Shown in pieces: positions 10,336 to 21,361 of a DNA stretch of 64,000 nucleotides; the first letter of the stretch is position 1; each line of letters begins with the position of its first letter. The position numbers and the translations under genes were made by a program. The notes below the pieces were generated by a model, which saw only the letters and a program-made list of their open reading frames with translations, ran no database searches and had not been told where the DNA came from. Where the stretch lies: positions 21,580,396-21,644,395 of the forward strand of contig JBCNJP010000012.1 of assembly GCA_039602395.1 (NCBI GenBank). Direction: 5' to 3'. This stretch comes from Deinandra increscens subsp. villosa. Taxonomy: Eukaryota; Streptophyta; Magnoliopsida; Asterales; Asteraceae.

Positions 10336-10575
10336 GTTAAATCGTCTACCTTAAGGTCGATCTTTCGATACGCAGATAAGGCCTCGGATTTAATCAAAAT
10401 AAGAAAATAAAACAAGTTGAAATTGTATAACTCAACAACAATCAGGTCGGTACTCCCGTACACGCAGAGAAAGTCCGATGAGTTATACGAAACACCAAAG
10501 AAAATAAAGCAGAACGTCAAACGAACAACAATCAGGTCGGTCTTTCGACACGCAGAGAAAGTCCGATCGTTTGAC
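10336..10575 (-). other. three-hairpin module, copia-2 copy
   Basis: Same three modules as in copia-1, in minus orientation: 10516-10575 (arms GTCAAACGA/TCGTTTGAC, perfect), 10425-10488 (arms GTATAACTCA/TGAGTTATAC, perfect) and 10336-10395 (arms around ATTAAATCCG/CGATTTAAC, with one bulge). Interior motifs TCTGCGTRT and CGACCT are kept. Confidence 0.6.
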
Positions 10576-10789
10576 AAAATAAAGAAAATCAAACAAGATT
10601 AAATCTTTGCAAAATGAACACATGTATACACAGTGACTTCTCATTTTGAATTTCACACTTATTTTTCTTTTTGTGTCATGAAATATGCATCAAGATGTTG
10701 TCCACTTGGTCAAGCATTAGTATTTAGTGTATATCACATCTGAATACTTTCTGATTTGTCAAGCCTACCAAGCACATCAAACAATGATC

Positions 10790-11989
10790 TTATGCAGATT
10801 TCTGTTGACATTCTTTGGCAAAATGTCCAAGCTGTTGACATTTATAACATGTTAATTTTGACTTGTCGAAACCCAATTTGTCACCAGAAATACGTCTTCC
10901 ATGTTTCTTGAAAAACCTCTTTGACCGTTGACATAACATAGCATATTGCCACGAAACATCCAATTCAGTCAATTAATCATCATCAAGTTCATCAAGATCT
11001 TCACTGGTTAATTTTGCATCAGCAACATTTTTGAGAATCAAACCAAAAGATGATGAAATCAATGTAGAAATCATTTTGGCACAATCCTCCGTTGATTCAG
11101 CCGAGAAAGCACTTTGAGTTGAAATATTCGGAATTGTGAAATTGCAACCTCTTGAAGAATTATTATCAGAATTTCCTGAAGCTCCAACTAGAAAAGCAAC
11201 ACTTGGTGCAGAATTTAAATTTGGTTTAGCTTTAGCATTCATGCTTGCTGAATTTTCACCATGATACAATTCCGGATTCTGTAAAGTAACACTTGACTTT
11301 TTGTTGTTTAACATTTCCATTTCCCGAGCATGAAGTTTTCCAGTAAGCTCGTGAAATGTTAAAGCAGAATAATCCTTGTCATGAGTGAGTAGCAAAACAT
11401 AATTTTCCCACTTTTCAGGTAATGCTTCCATGATCTTTTCCTTTAAATCTGCATCAGATTTTTCAATTCCAACAACCTTCAATTCACTAATCAAATGTGA
11501 AAATCTTGACACTAGAGCAGTGATGTTTTCATTGTCATAATTCTGAAAATTATCGAATTCTTTGTTTAAAATTTTCTTTCGACTCTTCTTATAATCTTCA
11601 TTCCCTTCACATCGTGCGGATAGAGCATCCCATAATTGCTTAGATTTCTTGCAAGTGCTAAATTGATGAAGCAATTCAGTAGGTAACGCCATAGTAAGAT
11701 AACCATAAACTTTCTTTTCAAGTTCATAACTTTTTCTTTCAGCATCATCAAAATCTTCAATTTCCTTAGATTCTCCATCCTCTTTTGGTTTTTCATACAA
11801 TTTCCTAATCGGAATCCATAAGTCAATATTATTTGTGCTGATATATGCTGAAAATCGTTTCTTCCAATTCTGATAATCTTCTAGTTTCAACAATTTGGGA
11901 ACTTTCTGACTTGTTCCGATTTCATTGTCATAATTCATCATGGTCTGCATAGCACTTTGCATTGAGGCAAAAGCTTGAAATTCCGACAT
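10790..11989 (-). pseudogene. copia-2 gag, single internal stop
   Basis: The frame starts with ATG at 11989 (MSEFQAFASMQ) and runs to a TAA at 10973-10975, then continues in the same frame to 10790. It shares NYDNEIGTSQKVPKLLKLED, LPEKWENYVLL and LYHGENSASMNA with copia-1, and ends in the knuckle CYKCQQLGHFAKEC. Length with the stop read through is close to 400 residues, matching the gag half of copia-1. Here the codon that is a TGA in copia-1 is CGA (Arg in SARCEGNEDYKK), so the copia-1 stop arose from Arg. Confidence 0.9.
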
Positions 11990-12498
11990 CGTTGAAAATT
12001 TGAAAAATTCTGATCTGTCCGAACTGGTCCGAACCTACTGTTCCCTCCGAGCTTCCTCCGAACTAGTCCGAACTTCACCGAACTACCTCCGATCTCTCAC
12101 CGAACCTCAATAACCCCGAAGATCCTCCGATCCTAGTCCGAACTCTCACCGAACGATCTCCGAACCTATAAAGACTCCGATCTAGACCGATCTGCCACCG
12201 AACTCTCGCCGAACACCTCCGAGCTACCGCCGAACCTCAAGTTCGGAGCAGTTACTCCGAGCTTGCCCAGTTACCTCCGAACTTCGAAGACATTTTTCGA
12301 AAACTCGAGAAAACGGACTGATTTTGACGAAACTCGATATGGTGGATCAGAAAATTCGATAGAAAATGGTTTAGGAACAATTTTTGCACAAAACACACGT
12401 CAGAAATGATCGAAAACACGTAACGAAACTCGAGAAAACTTCAAAAACGTCCAATAATCCGAGAAAAGCAACCACAGATCAGTAGAGTGAACCAGAAA
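11990..12498 (-). promoter_or_regulatory. copia-2 leader with TTCGG array
   Basis: Between the gag ATG and the primer site the minus strand holds about 14 TTCGG words (CCGAA on plus, 12015-12285), interleaved with GATCGG and GCTCGG variants. The density and position match the copia-1 leader although the surrounding sequence has diverged. Confidence 0.6.
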
Positions 12499-12510
12499 GC
12501 TCTGATACCA
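12499..12510 (-). promoter_or_regulatory. copia-2 primer binding site
   Basis: The complement reads TGGTATCAGAGC (initiator tRNA-Met), two bases from the 5' LTR. Confidence 0.95.
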
Positions 12511-12512
12511 CT

Positions 12513-12861
12513 TGAAAATGCGTGAGCATCAGATCGTCTACTCGATCTAGCTAATCGGACATCGAAACGTAATTAACCGATTGTTTTATTGATCAAACGA
12601 GAACAATTACAATCAGTAAACACTTAGAATCAGACACAGAGAATACACACTCAGAAACACACACTTAAGAGATCTCGCACGCTCCGAACTACTAAACACA
12701 AAGACCAAACTACTATTTATACCCGACTGGCCGAACTCCCTCCGAACCCCAGGTTCGGCCGGTCCGAACTTCAGGTTCGGACCTAGTTCGGCCAACCCTA
12801 TATTGGCTTGAACTTGGTCTTCATTTGATACTTCACACGACGCACATTTCATGCATCAACA
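12513..12861 (-). repeat. copia-2 5' LTR
   Basis: A 349-bp copy of 9187-9534, followed on the right by target copy AAGCA at 12862-12866. Confidence 0.95.
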
Positions 12862-12866
12862 AAGCA

Positions 12867-13484
12867 GTTTTATCTTCATCGTCCCGAGCCATTTTGATCT
12901 GGTGGTAGCCTTTATATGCGTCCAAGAAACATTTGAACGTGTAGCCGGATAAGGCGTCGACCTTTGCGTCGATAGATGGTAGTGGGTAGCAAACCTTTGG
13001 GCATGCATCGTTGAGTTTGGTGAAGTCTACGCACATTCTCCATGAACCGTCCATCTTTTTACCATCACTGGGTTTGCGACCCAGGTGTGCCACTTTATTT
13101 CTCTTAAGATGCATGCCTTGACCAGCTTGGCGACTTCTTCGTTGTCCGTCATGCATCTGTCACGGCCCATACTTCGTTTATGCTACGCGATCGGGGGACG
13201 GGTCGGTCGACTTTCAATACGTGCTCTGCTAATTCCCTCGGGACTCCGGTCATGTCCGCTAGGGTCCATGCGAAGACATCTTGGCTGTTACGGAGTAGGC
13301 TATACAATTTTTCCCTTATAGGGTTGGACATGTCTGAGCCGACCGTGATCAATTGGTCAGGGTAACCATCATTTATTTTCCATTTGTTCTGGGTAGCTTC
13401 CTCGCTGACGTCGGCTGTGAGGTTGCAGTCTTGCTGGTCGGACTGGATGGATGCTATGCCCGATTGAGTGGGGAACTTCATCAA
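12867..13484 (-). pseudogene. gypsy reverse transcriptase, N-terminal half
   Basis: The minus strand reads SQDVFAWTLADMTGVPRELA (linker to RT), then, after frameshifts, DGSWRMCVDFTKLNDACPK and CFLDAYKGYHQIKMARDDED. These are RT fingers and palm, including the first catalytic Asp region (FLDAYKGYHQI). It joins the C-terminal half at 9186 once copia-2 is removed. Confidence 0.9.
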
Positions 13485-13800
13485 GCCACGGATTGTGGAG
13501 ACGCTACACCCAAATGAGAGGATGGCTGGTCATCCGAACAGTATGTTGTAGCGTGACAGTATACTGACTATGACGAATGTAACTCGCTCGGTTCTGTGGC
13601 GCTGATCGCCTGTCAGCGTGGTCAGGAGGGTGACTTCTCCCTTGGGAAAAACAATTTCTCCGCTGAAGCCGACTATGGTGGCTTTGGTTGGTCGGATAGT
13701 GTATTAGACATCTTGAGATAACTTGTTAAAACAATGTTCGTACATTATATTCGAAGCCTTGTCGTCGTCCACGTACGTGCGGCGTATTTGATATCCAACG
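13485..13800 (-). pseudogene. gypsy aspartic protease remnant
   Basis: The frame reads NIMYEHCFNKLSQDV, a stop, ATIVGFSGEIVFPKGEVTL, ERVTFVIVS and RYNILFG followed by a stop where the family has Arg-Pro. The catalytic loop, normally D-x-G-S-S before the NIMYEHCF-like strand, reads VDDDKAS, so the active-site Gly is gone. It lies directly upstream of RT, as expected. Confidence 0.75.
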
Positions 13801-13868
13801 ACGTTGATTTGTATGATCATAGGACACAGGGTTGGGTTTGCCTCCCCGATCGGTAGGAATTGTATTGG

Positions 13869-15601
13869 TTAGTTAGCCCATGCGTCCCTTCGGAGCCTCA
13901 ACTTCTTTCTTTGAGAGTTGGAGGTCATGTGGATGACCAAGTGATCGGCTTTCTTTTCCTTCTTTTGTTTCTGGTCTTTTATCTCTTTTAGTAGATGAGC
14001 CAACTGGTCGGTGTTTACTGCTTGTATTATCTCTTTCTTCAACTGGTGATACTCGTCGGTGGCGTGTCCTCTATCCAAGTAGAAAGCGCAGTTCTTGCTT
14101 ATGTTTTTGTTGATTGCGTTTACCCCCATTGGACGAGGCTTGTTGAATTGCCTGTTGGCGTCCTCTATCTGCAAGATTTCTTTCGGTGTTTTGGTCAGGC
14201 TGGGGTAGTCGTATCTTCGTTCTGGCTTTTTCCCACAATGAAACCCGCTGGTCCGAACCTCAGGTTCGGACCTGTTCGGCCATGTCCGAACTCTAGGTTC
14301 GGCCTAAGTTCGGACCTCAGCAAACTTGAATGTTTCGTCTTGTATTCGATACTTCACATGATGATCTAGAACCATGTATCAACAATGAGCCTGACCGGTC
14401 ATATGGCGTAAAGCCTGACTGCCTCTTATCTTCTTTGTTGGCTCGATCAGGTCCAGACTACCATTGCCGCCGGCCTTCTTTGTGGACAGGGCCTCGGCCT
14501 TGGTGGCGGCCTTGTTGCTATTGCGCTTTATCTCTGAGCTGGGCGGCTTCCTCCCCTCTTACGTAGGCTTCGGTTCGGTCAAAAGCTTCTTGTATCGTTT
14601 TTGGTACCCGAGCGCTCATTTCTCTCACGAGCTGCCGCGTTTTGATTCCGTGTATAAATCCGGAGATCTTCTGCCTTTCGTCGGCGTGGGCGATCGTTAG
14701 CGACTCGGTTTTGTACCGCTCTAAAAAGGCTTTGAGTGACTCTTGCTCTCCCTGCTTGATGTTGTGTAGCTCCAGCGGGTCCTTGGTGCATTTCTTCTGT
14801 TGGCCGAAATGTTAGAGGAAGGATTGCCTAAGTTGTATGTAACTGTCTATAGATTTGTTCGGCGGTGCATTGAACCAGACCCGGGCCGATCCTGATAGTG
14901 TCTGAGCAAACATTTTACACCACACGGGCAGGGGCCATTTCAGAATGGATGCTGCTAAGTTAAAGTCATGGATGTGATCTTCTGGGTCCTCACTTCCATC
15001 ACATGTTTTGACTGTCGATGGTAGTTTTGTCTTTGGTGGGTACTCAAAGTTTTCGAAGCGGTCGGTGAACTTGCTCTCTTCCTCTGGTATATAGGGCAGG
15101 GATAGGTTGTCGACGTCCCTGTCGTGAATCTCTACGACTGGTGTGCGCCCGGTGTCTGCGATGGTGCCCGTGCCGGGCGGCCGAGTAGGTGTCGTGGTTG
15201 TATGGGTATGCTTGGTAGTACCCCGGGTACTGCGTGTAATACCCTTGCTGCCCCTGTATGTTGTGGTATGCTGGGTTGTTGTACCACTGTTGATTGTTAA
15301 AGATTTGATACGGTGTGTGAGCATGTTGGCTCGTGACGTGAGTTGTAGTTGCCATCGAGCTTGTGGGATGTCGTGCCCCTGTGGTGGTGTTAGTGGTGGT
15401 AGCGGAGATGGTGACTGGACCCGAGGTTTCTACTGTTACTCGTACGTTGTCGGTCACTACTGCTGGCGTCGTCGCTGCTCCAGTGGTGTTGTTTGTGTAG
15501 GCTAGGGTTGGGATGGTGTCGGTAATGGATGGTGCTGGATCGTCAAAAGATAGTTGTAGACAAACTCCTTTTAGCCTTTCTGCTGCGACATACTCATTCA
15601 T
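13869..15601 (-). pseudogene. gypsy gag, frameshifted and interrupted
   Basis: It starts at ATG 15601 (MNEYVAAERLKG). A Q/Y/P-rich stretch follows, then in a second frame the capsid-type domain: SEDPEDHIHDFNLAASILKW, SGSARVWFNAPPNKSIDSY, LKAFLERYKTESL (about 14715) and ISGFIHGIK. The C-terminal part carries CAFYLDRGHATDEYHQLKKE, a Tat-type zinc-binding segment near 14080. Several stops and frameshifts are present, and a piece of a copia LTR (14239-14384) is embedded. The family gag binds the element RNA and forms particles. Confidence 0.85.
14239..14384 (-). repeat. fragment of a copia-1/2-type LTR inside gypsy gag
   Basis: The minus strand from 14384 begins TGTTGATACATGGTTC and continues with the TTCGG/CCGAA palindrome part of the LTR, then stops near 14240 after about 146 bp. 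R, U5 and any internal region are missing. No convincing target duplication is seen. It belongs to the same family as copia-1, -2 and -3 but is a separate, truncated insertion or transfer. Confidence 0.8.
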
Positions 15602-15764
15602 GGCTTATCTCAATTCTATTAAGTTCCTGCTGACGAGTTCTGGCGTTACTGGTATGACGCCTGACCCTGAACCTTCTGTGTCATGGCGTTTTGTGGCATT
15701 GTTTGCAAGTGTGCTGAAGACTCCGACTTTATCGTTTGACTTTTTGGTTTCTTCAGTCATTGTT

Positions 15765-15784
15765 GTACCGTTCGGATGGCGCCA
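15765..15784 (-). promoter_or_regulatory. gypsy primer binding site
   Basis: The minus strand reads TGGCGCCATCCGAACGG one base after the 5' LTR. The plus-strand relative has nearly the same site at 56758. The matching tRNA was not determined. Confidence 0.8.
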
Positions 15785-15785
15785 A

Positions 15786-16393
15786 TGTAAAATCGAGTAT
15801 GCAAAGGGGTACTCAGGATAGACCGAGCGAGCTGATGCTCGGTCTAGGACGTGAGGACCTCGCACACTGACTACAAGGGGTGGTGACTCGAGTAATCGAG
15901 CTAAACACTTTGCTTCTTGAGAGAACCTACAAAATAGAAAATGCCGTTGATCGTGGAGCGCAGGACGGGTGTCCCGCGACCAAGCTCGGGCGTGAGAATA
16001 AGCTCTTGATTGGCGATAAGAAATCGTATGGACGAGTGGAGTGAAATTTAATGAATCGTTACCTGGTGGTTGGTGGTGTTTATAACCCCCAACCGTTGTC
16101 TTTACTCGTAATTAATGCGGCTTTACCAGAAATGGTGTCCTGCATTTCTGGCCTGGTGGTCGGATCAGAAAGCTACAGTACCCATTTGTGGTAAAGTGTT
16201 TGTAAGAGCGTCGGGTCGACTAAGCGGTCGCTCGGCCTAGTTGTTTGGTGAGCTTGGTCTGTGGGTCCGAGTCTAACGGACATTTTGTGTCTGACCGAGA
16301 GGTTCAGTTGGTCGGTGTGGTAATTGTTTAGTTTGGCATCGCTCGGGCGTATGTTGTTTTGTTGTCGTGTGTGACTGGACATATGTCATCACA
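15786..16393 (-). repeat. gypsy 5' LTR
   Basis: On minus it starts TGTGATGACATATGTCC (16393) and ends TCGATTTTACA (15786), 608 bp. A TATA-like TTATAAACA lies near 16085. The U5 part (CACGCCCGAGCTTGGTCGC) is nearly identical to the LTR at 55719-56756, which shows that the two belong to one family. Confidence 0.85.
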
Positions 16394-18339
16394 AATCAAT
16401 GAGGGGGTCTGTTTGGCACCTAACTGGGCACCTAAATCGGACCGAACCCTTTTTAGGCCAAGGCGGCTAGTCATCTTGAGCTACAATGTCTATGATCACT
16501 TTTGATGTGCTATTTCTCTTCTGTCAGGTGCTCTCTCTCTTCAGTCGTTAATTTTTTTTTATTTTATTATTATGTAGAACACAAATAGGAATTTCTGGAT
16601 TTAGACCATGTATCTACATTTAATGGTTTCTAGTAGATTTTAAACATCACTATGTCAGGTGGTGTGGTGTGGTTATTCAAAGATAAAAAGTTCGTCAAAG
16701 ATAAAAAGTTCGTCACGCAGGATGCTACACAAGCAGTAGTATGAAAGTGAAAATGTGGTGTAATGGGTAGTGAGTAGTGTAATGAAATGGATGAATGAGG
16801 TGTAATTATTTTAATGGTTAAAAAGGAAAAAAAACAAGACTCAACGCCCGTTACGATCATTACGGAATGGGGAACCCCCCCCCCCCCTAAAAACGGCTAG
16901 GAAACGATGTGCTATAATGTTTTTAGAACCCACAAAGATATCATGGAACCACTATAAACATTCTTAGTGATGTTCCAAAATGCCAATGGTATGTTGTTGG
17001 AGTGATTAAGGGTGATCACCTTGTGAAGGATGATCATCTTGTGTCCAAGTGACCCAGGTTCTATCCTTACACCCAACAATATTGTTCTGAGGCATGGATG
17101 CTCTATGAAGGAAGACCAGGATCTTGTTGTCTCTGGTTTCATCCCAAGAGCGACCGTGTTTTACCATCAGTGTGCCTTTGGGCGGGTGGATTTTCCCCGG
17201 AACTGAAGATAACTTGGGTGTGCTTAATGGCTTCGTGCGACTTGGTTGGGCCAGCTGACGGTAGCATTTTACCATTGGATCACCCCGCACGAAGTACCTA
17301 ATTAAGTATAGATTTGTTGACCGTTTATAAAAAGATGTTCTGAACCTTTTAGACCGAAGTAAAAGCCATAACTTCTCATATTCTACTTTGGTAAAGTTGA
17401 CAAGAACCCCAAAACCTAATTTCATAACATTAACATAAAATAAAAATCAAGAGCTTCTAATGGCTTCTAATCATCATTAGTGACGATTATAATCCACTAA
17501 ATGTCAAAACATTAACCAATTTTTAGGAATTCAACCTAAACTCGTACATTATACCTAAAATCAACAATTATAAGATTTTAGGTTTATTACATTAATTATG
17601 TGACATTGGTTCCTTTATTTGAGTCAAATTTTAGAAATTCAACCTAAACTCATATATGCAATATAGTATCTATTACGTCATCAAAAAAAAGCAGGTCAAT
17701 AGTGGTAATAATTGTCGCTGCTATTGGTCCATAATATCGTCATTATTGCCGGCGATAAATTGTCGCTATTGCGTCGTTACTATTTGTCCATCGCTATTGC
17801 TCGATTTGTCGTCGCTAGTGGCTTGTCACCTCTGTTAAGCAACTTTCTTGTAGCGTGTACTTATAGAACCACATGCCCCTCGTTTAAAATAAAAATACAT
17901 GTCGTATTTTGGTGATTTACTGGGTTTCACAAGAAAAACATTATTCACAAAAAGTGGATATATATAGAGAGAGAGATAGAGAGAGCGCGCGCAAGGATCA
18001 GATACAGAAATTGTTTTTGGAGTGAAGTATGCGAAATCCTGTCAGACCATTGTTCAATTTTTTGATGGTCGAGATGAAATGGTGAGTTTGTCTCAAATAG
18101 GCGTAGATAATGGAAAACTTAATAAAATTGTGTAGTTGTAAAAGTATTTATCAAAATGTTATTTTTTGAAACTTTTTTTGTTTCTCTCTCGAGATCCCTT
18201 AGGTCTCAAAATCAAAACCTGATTCAAAGGGTTTTTAGTGGTGGGTGTTCTCCTTAATTGTATTTAGATTATATTTGTAATTACCATCAAATAGAATTGT
18301 AAATAAAATCTTGAAAATATTTGAATAGAATATTGAAAA
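16394..18339. other. unassigned intergenic sequence
   Basis: Contains a C14-15 run near 16868-16885 and a 139-codon minus-strand open frame (17006-17425) with no recognisable domain, probably chance. AT-rich stretches with TTAGGTT/AACCTAA words occur near 17500-17650, and a short GA-rich microsatellite followed by GCGCGC lies at 17965-17992. No gene is supported. Confidence 0.6.
17695..17846. mobile_element. possible CACTA-type terminal fragment
   Basis: Repeated GTCGCTATTG and TCGTCGCTAGTGG words are followed by TTTCTTGTAGCG at 17835-17846, close to the complement of the CACTACAAGAAA end of plant CACTA elements. No opposite end was found. Weak call. Confidence 0.35.
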
Positions 18340-18562
18340 TATATTTTTTTTTTGAAAAACAATTTTGGATCACTGGCAGGGTATTACCCTCTCATCCGAT
18401 TATCTCCATACACCCTCAGGAGGAAACTCACCATAGATGAGAAAACCCCCTGACTTAACCTGAACTCCCATTTTATTTTTTTATCACATGTGAGATTAAA
18501 CCCAAGATCTATCATTTTTAATGTCTTTAAATATCTTACCTTAACAAATTGAGCTAAGGATT
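18340..18562 (-). mobile_element. SINE-like tRNA-derived repeat
   Basis: The minus strand begins CCTTAGCTCAATTTGTTAAGG (A-box-like) and has a B-box-like GATCTTGGGTTTAATCTC, followed by GGGGGTTTTCTCAT and a tail near CCAAAATTG. The 3' body matches the sequences at 25745-25870 and 34535-34775, so this is a dispersed family. Confidence 0.5.
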
Positions 18563-19010
18563 GGTTTGAAAATATGTAAATTGATTTGACCAACTCTTTA
18601 ATTCAACTAGCAACCATTTGTCTATTTATGTGCCCAAAGTCTCATTGTAAACTTCCAAAGTGTAAACTTAATATATAGTTTCAATCTTAAAAAGTTAGCA
18701 ATTTATAAAGTATATTCTTTTTATTCTTACCCAAAAGTTGTGTTCGATTCAATTTAACTAAAAATCATCACTCTTTATATTTAACTCTTGTTTTTTAAAA
18801 AACCTCTCACATCTCATTCTTTATCCATGAAGGGAGGGAATGTGGTTAGTATATGGTGTGGCATAGTATTTGGTAAATTTACCAATCTACTATACACATC
18901 TTAAATTTAGATTGTAAATTTTAAAGATAAGGAGTATTTTAAAGAATGAGATGGAGGAGTGATTTTGATGATGTTTCTACATTTACCCTAGAATATAAAT
19001 ATAAGGGGCA

Positions 19011-20484
19011 TGAGTGAGATTATTGTGAGAAGTTTAGTTTAGATAAGAAGGATAAGAAAAAATTATATCCATTAAATCTTCAATTAAATGAAGATCTATG
19101 GCTTAAAATTTTCCTGGGTAAATTAGAGTGAAAAACTAAAGAAAATAAAGAGATGAAAGGGTAATTTTTGACTTTTTATCAAATTCCCCCCATTTATTAA
19201 AACTTCATAACTTTTAGATACGACATTATTTTTTTAAAAAAATTACACCATAAAAACAAGCGTTTTTTTTATCTTTAAAACGCGTATAGTGTTGCTATAT
19301 AAATTGAATTTTTTTTTACTCTTTCGATTGTATCAAAATGTTCAGATCATTGTGTCATTGTGTCATTGTGTCAAAATGTTCAGATCATTGTGTCATTGTG
19401 TCGTTGTGTCATTGTGTCAAAATGTTCAGATCATTCTGTTATATTGTGTCAAAATGTTCAGATCATTGTGTCATATGGTGTTAAAAACCGAAAGAGTATT
19501 TTTTTTTAATTTTATATATAGCAGCACAATATATTTACTTTTAACACGACGACACAATGACACAATGATCTGAACATTTTGACACAATGATGTGTCAAAA
19601 TGTTCAGATCATTGTTTCATACGATGCCAAAAAACTGAAAGGGTAATTAATTTTATATATAATAACACTATATATACTTTTGGCACGACGACACAATGAC
19701 ACAATGATCTGAACATTTTGACACAATGACACAATGACGTGTCAAAATGTTCAGATCATTGTTTCATATTGTGCCAAAAACCGAAAAAGTGTTTAATTTT
19801 ATATATAGCAACACTATATATACTTTTGACACGACGACACAATGACATAATGATCTGAACATTTTGACACAATGACACAATGACCTGTGTCAAAAATCGA
19901 AATAGTAATTTTTTTTTCATTTTTTATATAGCAACACTATATGCGTTTTAAAGATAAAAAAATGCTCGTTTTTATGGTGTAATTTTTTTAAAAAAATAAT
20001 GTCGTATGTGAAAGTTATGAATGTTTAAAGAAAATAGGGGAAGTAGAAAAAAAGTCAACAAAAGTGGCTAAGACTAAAATACCCCTCCTTCCTTTTTTAT
20101 TAATTCAAGATCCAATGACTGAAATTCCCTTTTATCCTTCTTAGGCCATCCGTAGTGGGGCTCCAAGGGGGCTCCATGTTAACTATAACGCCCCTCATGG
20201 AGCCCCTCCCCACCCCCCTAGGCGCCATATTGGTAGAAAACGGAAGAAGCGCTATTAACATAACGCCCCTTTAAGTCTTGATTGTTTTTTTTTTTTTTTT
20301 TGCTTTTTTTCTATTGGCTCTCCTATCTCATAACCCCCCTTCCTCATAACCCCCCACTACACCACTTTTCCCATGGAGCCCCTCCTGATGACGTGGATGC
20401 CAAATGTCGCATAACCCCCCAAAGGGACTCCATCCACTACACATAGCCTTATACAAAACAAACTTTTCATTTAAACCTCTCCCA
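19011..20484. mobile_element. fold-back DNA element, copy 1 (interrupted by a Tourist MITE)
   Basis: Ends are inverted: left TGAGTGAGATTATTGTGAGA, right complement TGGGAGAGGTTTAAATG, then both GATAAGAAGGATAA-like. Inner arms (about 19160-19300 and 19930-20060) also match, with ACACCATAAAAACAAGCG and its complement. The centre is an array of GTGTCAAAATGTTCAGATC and its inverse with CATTGTGTC links. A second copy lies at 36188-37060. It has no transposase. Confidence 0.7.
20144..20448. mobile_element. Tourist/Harbinger-type MITE
   Basis: A 305-bp element flanked by TTA on both sides (20141-20143, 20449-20451). Ends are GGCCATCCGTAGTGG and CCACTACACATAGCC. It is inserted in the right arm of the fold-back element. 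Confidence 0.8.
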
Positions 20485-21361
20485 TTATGCCAGCCAAAGT
20501 CATTATGAATGCTCTAATATAAAAGAAAGAAATCTAACACAATTAAATCATAGCTGAAAAAAGAATTTGAATTAGATCTACGTATATTTTCTAAAAACCA
20601 TGCCATTCTTTGCAATAAAAATAATGAATAAAGTATATATTTTTTTGGACGGTGGACTAATTATTTTTGCGTAATAGAGGATTTGAAGTCTTGAGGGTGA
20701 TAGATTTTAGGCTGGCCACGAGTGAATGATCAAGTGCACATGTGTGGGCACGTCACACGTGTTGACACACGTCCATATTGTTAGATTCATAACCATGTTG
20801 CCCACTTGGCCTAACCCTCCATTTAATTAAGGACATCAGTCTATCCCAATTTGGTTTGATAGTTGTTATTAGGCGTCTTCAAGAACTCTAAATATTTTTT
20901 TTGGATCATAGGCGAGACAAAAAAAAAATATAGACGCTATGGAATTATAATAATAATAAACAAAAACAAACTATTATAGCAAAATGTTTAAATGTAACTC
21001 AATTTTGTTTTCTTCTTACGCTTCTCACTCCCGCTTTAGTATTTGTATAAGGATTTGGGAGACATTATTTAAAATGAATTAAACCTAACAATGTAAAAAT
21101 GCCTCACTAGTTTGAAGTTTGAACCAAAATTAAGCCCAACAACGACAACAATCTTCCGGAAGAAATAAACCTTTGAAAAAATCTCTGGTTGGTTAGTTTT
21201 GTTTTGAAGAATTCTCTAAAACATTCAATAACATCTCTGGTTTTATGTATTAGATCCTAGTGGAGGATCAATCATTATGAATGTAGTGAAATTTCATAAA
21301 TTATAAAACCTAAAACGTCTTATCATAAAATGTCCATAGTGTAATTATACTTTTAAATTGT
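20485..21361. other. unassigned intergenic sequence
   Basis: AT-rich DNA without a convincing open frame or repeat. GTGTTGACACACGT near 20758 is a short palindromic word; nothing else stands out. Confidence 0.6.

Larger units (their letters stand above)
9187..12861 (-). mobile_element. copia-2: shorter non-autonomous relative of copia-1
   Basis: A 3675-bp minus-strand element with LTRs 9187-9534 (3') and 12513-12861 (5'), a target duplication AAGCA (9182-9186, 12862-12866), a Met primer site and a purine tract complementary to 9535-9545. It holds gag with one zinc knuckle and lacks the coiled-coil half seen in copia-1, as well as all pol domains. The region 9546-10789 is non-coding and shares the three-hairpin module and flanking sequence with copia-1. 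LTRs differ by about two substitutions and one indel, so it is young. Confidence 0.95.
1..16393 (-). mobile_element. Ty3/gypsy retrotransposon, Tat-type, 3'-truncated by window edge, degenerate
   Basis: Reading the minus strand from right to left gives 5' LTR, primer site, gag, aspartic protease, reverse transcriptase, RNase H, a second (archaeal-type) RNase H and integrase. Integrase after RNase H is the gypsy order, and the extra RNase H is the hallmark of the Tat/Ogre lineage. The element is split by copia-1 (1257-7766) and copia-2 (9187-12861); removing each with one copy of its target duplication restores colinearity. Many stops and frameshifts show that it is dead. The 3' LTR must lie left of base 1. 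A relative in plus orientation starts at 55719. Confidence 0.9.

Noticed and set aside
15143..15505. 120-codon plus-strand frame
   Set aside because: Antisense shadow of the gypsy gag N-terminus.
1..16393. Endogenous pararetrovirus
   Set aside because: Domain order with integrase, Tat-type second RNase H and LTRs fits a gypsy retrotransposon; no movement-protein-like domain is seen.
17006..17425. 139-codon minus-strand frame
   Set aside because: No recognisable motif, surrounded by non-coding DNA; probably chance.
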